A DNA stretch of 64,000 nucleotides, from NCBI GenBank assembly GCA_030789695.1, contig CM061138.1:183745051-183809050 (forward strand). The letters run 5' to 3'. Source of the stretch: Scilla litardierei (Eukaryota > Streptophyta > Magnoliopsida > Asparagales > Asparagaceae). Below, piece after piece: positions 55,145 to 64,000 of the stretch (its first letter is position 1; each line of letters opens with the position of its first letter). A model generated the notes under the pieces. The model had not been told where the DNA came from, did no database searches, and was given only the letters and a program-made list of their open reading frames with translations. Both the position numbers and the translations under genes were made by a program.

Positions 55145-57963
55145 TGATATGACTCATTCGTCAAACCGAACCTGACATTGGTACGTTCCATCTAAGCACT
55201 TCTAAATTGGTTATGCTTGTCATATATATTCTAAATATGATTTAGATATATAGTAGAAGCATTTAATCAGTTAATTCTTAAAGTCAGTGGGATCTAGCTC
55301 ATATACTTAGCTCTGGTTTCTCGGACTAAGTAAAAAGGTTTCCAACTTATTCGAATCATCTATATAAGACATTGAATCAAAATAGTTTTGATTTAATCGA
55401 ATATATAGAGACTTGAGGTGTCATTTATGTAATTGACATATTGACACAAAATAATTGGAATGAGCCAAGACTAACTTATAGAAATGTTAGACCGTACATC
55501 AAGATTGTATGAGCTAATTGTTAGCTATACAAAGAAAAGAAAATTGATCCAAATCATTTTTCAAGGATCAACCTTGTGTGATCAAGAGATGTATAAATAA
55601 AAATCCATTAAAATACAGTATAGATACCTGTTAGTAAATTCACTCTTAGGTTTGACATATGAATGTCACATGTGACTGATATGCTATAACGGTATGAGAT
55701 ACCGTGATAAATAGCCTAAGTGCAAGTGGGAGATGTAGGAAGATATATGCCTATAAGGCGATTTATCATCAGTATACGTCTCGTTAAGATATAATATGGT
55801 ATCCATTATCCTAAGTATAAATTCGGATGAATAATATGCTTAGATAATGTACATAGACTTATAGTTAGGTCCTTACGTATCCAGATAAGATCTCGATTAT
55901 GAGTAGTAAGTGACCGAATAGAAACTTAAGTCTTAAACAGTTCGTGGTAGATGTGTTGAGAACTGGATATCGACACATTGGACAGACCACTGTGTCTTTG
56001 TCTTACCTTAGGGTAAGATGATCTCATAGTCATTCGACTTGGTGAAGTCAGAGACAAGACATAGGTTTCCAGTGGATAACGAGTTCACTGAACGACCAAC
56101 TTAGAGTTATTAAATGGTTAACTTTAACTAAAATGTCTATAATAACTTTAGGGTGATGATAGGTAAGCTGGTCCTTAAGACCTGAAGTCATTTGTACGAA
56201 CCTGCGAGTGAACAATGTCGCTTAGACCTATAATCTAGCTTCGAGCCTAGGACTGCTGAAAGATCTTATGTTGGGTTACACCTGAAGCTTTCAATGTGAG
56301 TAGATAACTAAGATGGGATACGTCTCTTCCGTTAAAGGGAAGTTAGTGTCACAGGCTCAGTACGGTCTTTGTGTTAATCCTCGGTCGGGGTACATTGTAA
56401 GATGTACAACGTGAATACAACAAAGACTGCCATATACTGACCAATGTTGTCTAATGGGGTTGACAGTAAACTGTACCCTAGGCCAACAGAGACACAGTCT
56501 TGACGAAGGGACTATAGCTAACGGTATTCATCACTGACACAGCCAAAGTGAAACCAACGATACATTTGTCAATGGGTCGATCGCATTATGATGATTTTGA
56601 AACAGGGACGACAACTACTGCTCGTGGTGACCGTCGTCTAGAGGTTTCGAGCCCTTACCTGTAGTAAGGTCAGGCTGTAGGGTCTCACACCGGGTAGTAT
56701 TCGTGTCTTAGTAATAGGAAGATATATAAAAGGAATTCATTCGATGAAATGGAATAGTTAAGTTCACAAGCTAATAGTGAGAATAAGTCGTAGATGGGGA
56801 CAATGTTGCATTCGATGCAAACAAGATTAAACGTGTCGTAAATTGGTTACGACAATATTTATAAGAAAAAAGCATTGGAAAGGGTTACCTGGTTGACGGG
56901 ATTGTCCCGGTCTAAACACAGGTTCAAACCGCGTCCAAAACGGAGCTCAAACGAGCCCGGAAATGCAAAAATAGTCAAAGGCAAGAGTGGATTACACCCA
57001 CTTGGGCAAGCGAGTCCAACCGCTAAGCTTAGCGGGTGTGCCCGCAACTTAAGTTAATTAGGGTTTATTGAAACCCTTTTGACTGCTACGAAAATTGACT
57101 TTTTGCCCATCTTTGGGCAATTGTTTGAGGGGTCAAACGAAGTCGGAATTCGTCGCCGTTCGTTCCTATGCATTCACCATTCGAAGCCCTTCGAAATGAT
57201 AGCTTGTTTGGTTTCTAAAGTTTAATGGATGAAGAGATTTAATTCGTTGAATTTAGCCTTTGTGAAAGTCTTACTAAACTTTAATTAGCCAAATTAAATC
57301 CCTCTTCTTTAATCTTTGTCCCACATTGCTCGCAACGAAAAGGGATGGACCGACTCCCTATATAAATAGGGGCGCCACTCTTCGTTGAAAAACGCACCAA
57401 GTCTTCGATCGAGTAGCTCCGAATTTTTGAGCAAGCTCGATCTACGACTCAAACTCTTCTTCCTCTCTTCTTCATATTCTTCCAACTAGTCCTAGCAAGA
57501 CTACGAAGGGGGTTTGGATTCAGATCCAAACGTCTAAGATGCGAGTATGCTCAAGTGAAACCTTCTACCGCAAGTGATCGTCTTGGAGGCGGGTATCGAC
57601 TCGGGCGGATCGGTTCGAAGGTGCAAGGCGGCTCGGGTGGATCGAGTCAAGGCGGTTCGGCTACGAGGAGCGTTAGAAGACGGTGCGGTACATCTTGCCC
57701 GCCCCAGGGTTGAGATTTCAGGTATGTTCTCTGAGTAATTTTTAGTGTAATTTAATTTCGTCGTAGTAGGATAGATCCCTCTTGGGGTGGTCAGATCCAC
57801 CCAAAGTTGGCATAGATCGGGCTAGGTTCTGGCTCTCTCTAGACCTAGCTAAAATATTTTGCTAGCTGCTTGCTTATTTTTTCGCTGCGTTTTATGCCTC
57901 TGTGGTCCATCCGACTTAGGATAGGCACCGATCTGAGCTCTGAAGGTCTGCCAAACCCCTTCA
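55145..57963 (+). repeat. Element B 3' LTR
   Basis: About 2.8 kb. It holds the uninterrupted version of the C target site (CAACGATACATTTG near 56558) and the block (55690-56361) missing from the left LTR. The palindrome near 57018-57038 has two changes at one end. TATA box at 57358-57369. The true start may be about 55 bases further left, after the candidate polypurine tract. Confidence 0.85.
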
Positions 57964-57964
57964 G

Positions 57965-58440
57965 CAACTCCCTCCGAGCAACACTGCACCCGTCGACAAC
58001 CACCACTGCAACCCACGTCCGAGTCCGCCCCTCACCCACATCGGAGCGTCGCTCCCTCCTCCACCGACGACGAGAGCTCCACAACACCACCCCCTCTCTC
58101 CACAGCACCGCTCGTCGCTTCCGCCGTTCGAGCCCTCCTCCGACATGCACCTCGACAAACGCCCCCAGCTCCTCCCCCACGCTCGTCTGCCGCTTCCCCA
58201 TGTCCTCCTCCTCCCTTAGGATGTTGTCAGCAGACTCGTCGCCACCTTGCTCTTTTCGATGCCTCCGTGAACCCCACGAGCTTCCACCGCTCGCTTCGTT
58301 GTCGCCCGCCGCCATACACTATACACCGTCGCCGACAACAACCACCGTCGTTGTCACCCCCTCGCCGCCTTCGTCCGACGTCGAACACCCCCGAACACCC
58401 CCCTCGCTGTGATTTACGTAAGAATAGAGAGTGGAGGGAT
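57965..58440. other. GC-rich stretch of unknown origin
   Basis: Starts directly at the right end of B. It is rich in CC, TCG and CACC, with overlapping open frames on both strands. The plus-strand frame is Ser/Pro/Thr/Arg-rich; the minus-strand frame from 58315 is Gly/Glu/Arg-rich. It may be a piece of a host gene 5' region or a decayed repeat. Neither frame shows a domain I recognise. Confidence 0.35.
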
Positions 58441-60199
58441 GATATATAATACAGTATATACATATTTTATAAGTATTATTATACAAGAATAATTGGATTT
58501 TAATTCATAATTAATTGTACATGCCTCAGAAAAATACGAGACAAGGCCCAGAAATTCAGAAACGACGAAACCGACTCATTGGCATTGGTTTCATTGCTAA
58601 AAGGCAAGTATATCTCCCACAATGATTTTTCAAAGTTAAAACTTAATAAATCTAACTTCGTTTTAAAATTCATATCACATGATTTTTAGGAACACTGACG
58701 TACAAGAAAAATATATATCATAGTACTAATTAATACGGACATTTTGACTTCTTGTTGGAAGAATTTCGACGTACGGTTTGCTCTAAATAAATCTTTGAAA
58801 ATATATCGTAAAAATCAATTCTTGATTTAAAATTAGTTTTTGGCTCTTTTAAATTGTTTTAAAATGCCTATTAATTGTTGAAAAAATTTTGAAGACTGCT
58901 TACTAGCCTTAGAAAAATATTTTAAGCTTAATTAGACCCATTTGGTCAGTTGGAATCATTTCTTTGCTCATTTATTTATACTATTGCAAGTATTTTATCG
59001 TATACAAGTTTTAAGATATCAGGCTTAGATATTAGTAGTGAAACTATCAAATGCCATTAATATTGTTAGTAATAACAAATATTTTATAATCATGTTTGTT
59101 TAATGACATTTGAAATGATTCAATAGACCTGGTGATATGTTTTAATTTGACATGATATGGTTAATGTTTTAATAATCTTTCTTTTTAGTTTTGTTTGAAA
59201 CGGTTGATCACATATCCATTATCAAAAAGTTAACTATCTTAAGCTGGAAGCAGAGCATGACTCTCTGGACCTATTTGTGAAACCATTACAGATGGAAAGG
59301 AAACTAGTCGATGACTGGTTATGACACTTTGGGTGGGGTTGGTCCATCGTAGTAGGGTTCATAGATGTAGCTTGACCACCTTACGGCTACCTCTATACCA
59401 CACTAATGGAGGCACACATCTTGGTCATTTTCTAGGTTAGGGATGGCAAGAGGCGTCACGGCAAACCCACGATGATAGGGTGCAACAAGCACATACTACC
59501 GACCCAAACATGGACTTAGTCACAAACACGAGAAACAAAAAAATACTCAACTTGCAAGCCCCCGTTACTTTATTTAAAATGCATATTCTGTGTTGATAAC
59601 TCTCTCATATCATTACTATCAGTATGCTCATAATCATTCATCCTACACATGCTTCTTTATATGTTCTAACGTTCTTTTGTTTTCTTATTTCACATGCTTA
59701 ACACGTGTAAACTTTAAATCATATGTTAACTTTCAGCATGCTCATATTCACATGCTATACACGTGTTTTTCTTAATTTTTCTAACGCTCTCTTTTGTTTA
59801 ATACTCTTATTATTTTAAAAATCTTGTCAAGGGTCAATTTTTCTAATGTTTATCCTTGCTACCATATATTTCCTCGCCTTTATCTTGTGAAATATACGTC
59901 AAGTTTGAGATAGAGGAACATACATTGAGACTTAGCAGGTTGACCAGGAGTACTTTGACGCTAAGATCCATTGACGAGGAACAACAAGCCTTTGCATCGC
60001 TGCTATAATTTAATATTGTTATTGTAAACTTATTCAGGTGTAATTCCACTTTGTGTAACTGTTTCTAATGGCCATGCTAGGCCTTATTTGTGTACATGTA
60101 ATCTGGACATTGAGTTGTAATAATGATATTTTGTGTTGTTCTGAGTTCGCATGCAAGAACCTGCAAAGCTTAATACACATACGCTTATTGTGCTTAAGT
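58441..60199. other. AT-rich DNA with no recognisable gene
   Basis: About 1.76 kb with only short ORFs. A plus-strand open stretch near 59889-60007 (EIEEHTLRLSRLTRSTLTLR) ends in a stop and has no start or family match. Composition suggests old repeat or intergenic DNA. Confidence 0.4.
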
Positions 60200-61520
60200 C
60201 AAAGAAGAAAGAAAAAAGTACTTCTTCTTTTCTTTAAATACATGCGGACCCGCTCGCATCCTCGCTCCCAAGTATAATGGGAAGCAGGACGTGACATCGG
60301 CTTCAAAAGTTTCTCTTCTGGCAGATTGGTATGATGGAATTTTTTCGATCAAAACATCGCCAGCGCTTGATCGTAGCTCTGGTGAACTAGCCATGTTGGC
60401 CCCCTAGGGGCATACAACCACATGGCCATCTATCGGAAGTCACAGCCGAACTCGAAGGTCGTAATTCGACCGTTGAATCAGCGGGAGGTGCCGAGCCTGA
60501 GGGGCAAACTTCTGAACTAGTAAGAAGAGTTTTCGAATTGGAGGGAGGAACATTAACCATGGTCTTTGACAGAGGCTTTAGACCGGGTTGTTGAGTGAGT
60601 ACGACGACATCAGGGGACGTAACCGCAACAACTTCTTCCTGAGCCGAACTACAAACCTCGGCTTCACCTGCTTTGCTTTTCTTTTTCTTCTTCTTCTCGG
60701 TCCCCATCAACTCCGAAGAAGGCTTGGATCTTTTCTTCGAAACTTTAGTAGATGCACTTGGAATTCCTTGAGCAGAAGGCTGGACAAGTAACTCTTTCGG
60801 TAATTACTTCTTCCCCTTTTCAAGAGATCGTTCATGCCGTAACTCATAGTTATTTTTTCGCCAACCGAACTTGCAAGATGACGAAAGATTAGGGTGAGAA
60901 AATGATTGCTAACTTCAATGAAGAGTTGTTTACCTTCTGGCCAAACATAGCTTCCGATCAATTCTTTGGATTTCACTTTCTTAAATGATCTTTCTGAACT
61001 CGGAATTCCAAAGGGCCGATCTGTCGTCTTTTTCTCTGATTCTTCGAGGAAGATATCCTTTAAAGCCAAATGGTTGATCTCGCCTCACCGAGTTTTGAAG
61101 AGCGACACTTCGGGCGTCAAAATGAAAACATAGTCCGTCTTCCAATCGGGAATTTTGCTCGGCAAGTCCAAGATGAGCATCCTCCTTTTTCGTGCAGAGA
61201 TATAGAAATGGGTGGAGCGGTACTTTAATTGAAATAAATATTGGAAGAATGAGAGGTCGGTGCTATCCCATTAACCGAACAAAGTATGATGAAACTAATA
61301 ATCTCACTCACAGATTTTGGACTAAGTCGGCATAGTGGAAGATCAAGAAAAGAAAGAACGGTAACAAAGAACGGATGGAGAGGAAAGTGACGTCCTACAC
61401 CGAAAGCTTTGGTATATACTTCGACCTCGCTTTCCTTAGGAGAATAGATCCTATCAGTATATGTAGCGAACCTAACTTCGTAAGGGGGACAAATGTACTC
61501 GGATCATATGAGTGGGAATA
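60200..61520 (-). pseudogene. Element L, ORF1 of a Tat-like element (putative gypsy-type transposon domain)
   Basis: On the minus strand, broken frames read in order: GRHFPLHPFFVTVLSFLDLP and SEIISFIILCSVNG (about 61420-61270), DYVFILTPEVSLF-like residues (about 61140), LKDIFLEESEKKTTDRPFG to KITMSYGMNDLL (61069-60800), a Lys-run and Ser/Pro/Val-rich part (60710-60387) and SYQSARRETFEADVTS (near 60310). The first block is the hallmark of the plant putative gypsy-type transposon domain encoded upstream of gag in Tat elements. Many stops and shifts. Its function is unknown in the family. Confidence 0.7.
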
Positions 61521-61640
61521 TGGAGGTCTTCGTAACAGAAATAGCTGACGTGATCTCCGACGGGATACCTGCTGACCCCCCTATGACACACTCGCTATTC
61601 GTAGCAGAAGTCGATTGACGTCCCCACGTTTTTACGTGTC

Positions 61641-63289
61641 AGATGTGTGCAATATATGATTGGGGGCGTGAGATTTAAATATTTATAACCGCAAGCGCAC
61701 GGTGTTGTAGTGTGGCTTGGGGGTCGAACTCAGGGAGGCGTGGTTGTGCTTGTGTCAGGAAGGACCGGATTCACCCCATTGGTGAGCTAGCCCGAATCAG
61801 TAGATGGGTTGTCACGAAAGATAAAATGCGAGGGATAAACAATATAAAGGGAAACCCGGGACTTCGGTTTCCACCCTATCGTGCGATTCTCGCCAACACG
61901 GCCTACGGGTAGGAAAACGATCGGAATTCGGGTTTAATGGTGAGACATTGCCTCTAAGAGTGATACCGGCGTCCCATGGGCTCGAGATTCCGGTCGGTGC
62001 CCAGGACGATACGTCGGACTATCCGGGTTCGGTCAGTGGGCATTCCTATGTCCATTAACACTGATCGACTCCGAGAGCACTAAGCTCGCAACTATAACTC
62101 CCAACATCTCATCCTGCCGCTCCCGCGCGCTAGGATTCGATGTCTACGCTAAGGGCATGAGCTATAGCTAGGGAGTCAACCGCCAAGTTTATTCCCCCTT
62201 GGCCCAACGGTCAAAGGCGGTCTTTTTCCCGTCGATGACAATGAAACACCCTGCATAACCGATAGATTCCTAATCCCTATCGATTTCCTAGTCCTATGGA
62301 CGCATCGGGAAGAACCCACGAAGGGGTTTCCACCAAAATCCCAGATTTGGGAACTACTCACACATATTAGGTAAAAAGCAATCTAAATCGAAATCGACCG
62401 TTAAAAGCATGATCAGGCGATTGAAAAGTAGTAAGAGCAATGCAAATAACACTATATTAAAGTTTGGTAAAGATCAGACAACTTACAAATATCTAGAAAA
62501 TTACAGCCGTCAAGAGAGAGAAAAAAATAGCAAAATAACAACTCTCCCCCGTTTCTGGAAACCGAGGGTCTCTATTTATAGAAAACGACATCACCCGATT
62601 GGGTGAAGAATCACCCGATCAGGTGACCCGCTGCGAACTTCGGCAGCAATCTTCAGCATTTAACCCGGTCAGGCGACACGGTCTGTAGATGGAAGCTGCT
62701 CGTCGTTTGGATCTTGAGATCATCGGGTGAACCGATCGGTTGATAAATCAACCGATCGGTTGGAATTGTTGCCCAAAAAGACAGAGACTTGCGATATTTT
62801 GGCACGGTCAGCCGGCCGTCGGGTTAGCTCTCTGGGTCATCTTCTTCGGGGAAACGGCTACAGGTGAACCGATCGGGTGAAGATCACCCGATCGGTTGAG
62901 TTTCAGCTCCAATTTCCTGAGAGAACCGTCGGTTGAACCGATCGGCGACCCGGTCGGTTGACACTTTCGTTGCTTCAGCGGCTTACCGGGTCGTGCACGC
63001 GTGCATCACCCGATCGGTTGGCTGTGTCCAACCGATCGGGTGGGGGTTGAAAGATAGCGATCTTCGTCGTTTGACCCCCTGGATCACGTGTGACTCCTCA
63101 CGTTGCTCCAGGGACTTATGATATCGTCATTTTATGTCCCCTATGCCAGCAAACTCCTGCAAACACGTAAAAACACGGAGAACTGAAAGAAAACAAGAAA
63201 ATACGAGAAAACGGATACGAGACGGCGGAAAATAACAGAAAAACATAAAAGAAAACGTGCGTGAATATATGAAATATAAACGCACATCA
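61641..63289 (-). repeat. Element H 3' LTR
   Basis: On the minus strand it starts TGATGTGCG (63289) after the purine-rich AGCTTGTGAGATTT and ends near GCACACATC (61641). TATA box TATAAATAGAG at 62571-62581. The left edge is approximate: an earlier TGACGTCC at about 61616 is an alternative end. Short ORFs inside are not coding. Confidence 0.65.
62585..63045 (-). promoter_or_regulatory. U3 cluster of ACCGATCGGT/CACCCGATCGGGTG palindromes in H
   Basis: Copies and variants of AACCGATCGGTT and CACCCGATCGGGTG (for example near 62590-62625, 62725-62762, 62868-62900, 62933-62960, 63006-63042) fill 460 bases immediately upstream of the TATA box on the transcribed strand. Confidence 0.8.
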
Positions 63290-63914
63290 AAATCTCACAA
63301 GCTGAACCCTTCCTCGTCCTCGAGGAAGACGAGTGAGAGTAGGAGCTCGGAGGGAGAAAATAGAGAGAAAGAGAGAAAAGGAGAACTTTAAATCCTAAAT
63401 CGCCCGTCAGGGCCAACAAAATCAAAAACGACACACCAAGCAAGCAAACGCCAAATCACATCACTAAACCAAGGAATACGAGTCCAGACAAGTGCCGTGG
63501 GCCCACGCGGTGAAGCGCGAGTGAGTGTGATCGTGTGCTAGCAGACGGTGTCACTTTATACATCGTGCAATAAGCTCCATATACACAAATCCAAGAAATG
63601 ACCCAAATATCGATTCGATTCAAAATAAGCGGTGAATATATAGCTCAAGCATTCATGAGAAGAGTACGAGAATAGAAACGCATCATGTGTCAGGGACTCC
63701 ACATCTAGGGACTCGAGCGTCACCACACTATCGCCTAGGTAATAGCTAGAAATTCCCTATTCCAAGTGTTTTCGAAAGCGATGGGGGTTGAGATGGTGTG
63801 GAGTAGAACACTCGGTGCAAATTCTCGCCTTCCCTTTATTCTCGATAGGTAGGGAAATATTCACACACATTTTTTTGGGTTTTGGATATATGTATTTTTT
63901 TGGACTTTTGGCTA

Positions 63915-63991
<77 letters not shown>

Positions 63992-64000
63992 AAGAGGATT
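63290..64000 (-). other. H 3' non-coding region with pre-PPT hairpin and (TA)n
   Basis: Contains the hairpin CTCGTCCTCGAGGAAGACGAG (63313-63333), the counterpart of 6665-6685 in F, then purine/pyrimidine-biased DNA and a TA microsatellite at 63918-63987. No ORF is credible. Confidence 0.7.
63918..63987. repeat. (TA)n microsatellite, ~35 units
   Basis: About 70 bases of uninterrupted AT/TA near the right end of the window. Confidence 0.97.

Larger units (their letters stand above)
15875..57964 (+). mobile_element. Element B, long-LTR non-autonomous Ty1/copia retrotransposon (outer shell)
   Basis: The plus-strand parts are the 5' LTR (15875-16695 plus 50247-51649), primer-binding site 51650, leader, gag pseudogene 53645-54487, and 3' LTR (55145-57963). 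Everything between 16696 and 50241 is element C with its own nested insertions. No protease, integrase or RT lies between gag and the 3' LTR. CAACT flanks both ends (15870-15874, 57965-57969), as for a 5-bp target duplication. However, the gag of J does not visibly resume on the right, so a later rearrangement or a chance match is possible. Confidence 0.78.
61641..64000 (-). mobile_element. Element H, 3' end of an Athila-like retrotransposon
   Basis: Minus-strand element: internal 3' non-coding region (64000-63290) and 3' LTR (63289-61641). It shares with F the pre-PPT hairpin, the ACTCGGTG phrase in the 3' non-coding region, and the LTR segment CACCGTGCGCTTGCGGT. It lies beside or within the 5' side of L. 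The rest runs off the window, so its target duplication is not visible. Confidence 0.75.

Noticed and set aside
57845..58315. Minus-strand 156-codon ORF as a host gene
   Set aside because: Its last 40 codons lie inside the B LTR, composition is biased, and I recognise no domain; kept only as an uncertain region.

Overview
This window is from a flowering-plant nuclear genome with a large repeat load. The evidence is a dense pile of plant LTR retrotransposons: SIRE-like and other Ty1/copia elements primed by initiator tRNA-Met, Athila-like and Tat-like Ty3/gypsy elements, a chromovirus with a chromodomain, and one L1-type LINE. I find no convincing host gene, tRNA, rRNA or CRISPR array. Species cannot be named from the sequence. 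Letters A to L below are my own labels.

Left part (1-15870). A (1-3451, +) is a SIRE-like copia element with an intact gag ORF but no pol, because the gag runs straight into the 3' LTR. A sits inside F (3452-8667, +), the env-like ORF, long 3' non-coding region and 3' LTR of an Athila-like element. F in turn interrupts the gag of G (8668-11210, -), a copia-like gag element with two hairpin arrays in its leader. Then come degraded Tat-like non-coding DNA (11456-13637) and J, a Tat-like LTR with PBS and broken gag (13638-15869).

Central part (15875-57964) is one nested stack that can be dated by order of insertion. B (+, long-LTR copia with gag only) was cut by C (16696-50241, -, SIRE-like copia with an env-like ORF, target duplication AATGA). 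C was cut by a LINE (19095-21152, target duplication of 12 bp), by I (22515-26672, -, Athila-like with one LTR), and by D (31055-46060, -, Reina-like chromovirus, target duplication TTAGC). D was cut by E (37016-45150, +, copia, target duplication AGGCG). E is the youngest: its two LTRs look identical, and its gag-pol frame is open except for one stop codon.

Right part (57965-64000): a GC-rich stretch of unknown origin, about 1.8 kb of AT-rich DNA with no recognisable gene, L (a broken Tat-like ORF1, -), and H, the 3' LTR and 3' end of a second Athila-like element on the minus strand, running off the window.

The most interesting pattern is shared promoter architecture. In unrelated families (A, C, F, H, I, and in simpler form E and B) the U3 region just upstream of the TATA box carries clusters of family-specific palindromes or inverted pairs. 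C carries the same motif a second time, between pol and the env-like ORF. Other notable points are leaders packed with extreme-GC hairpins (G, E), multiple polypurine-tract-like sequences in F, an element missing exactly its 3' LTR (I), and a templated filler patch in one LTR of B.
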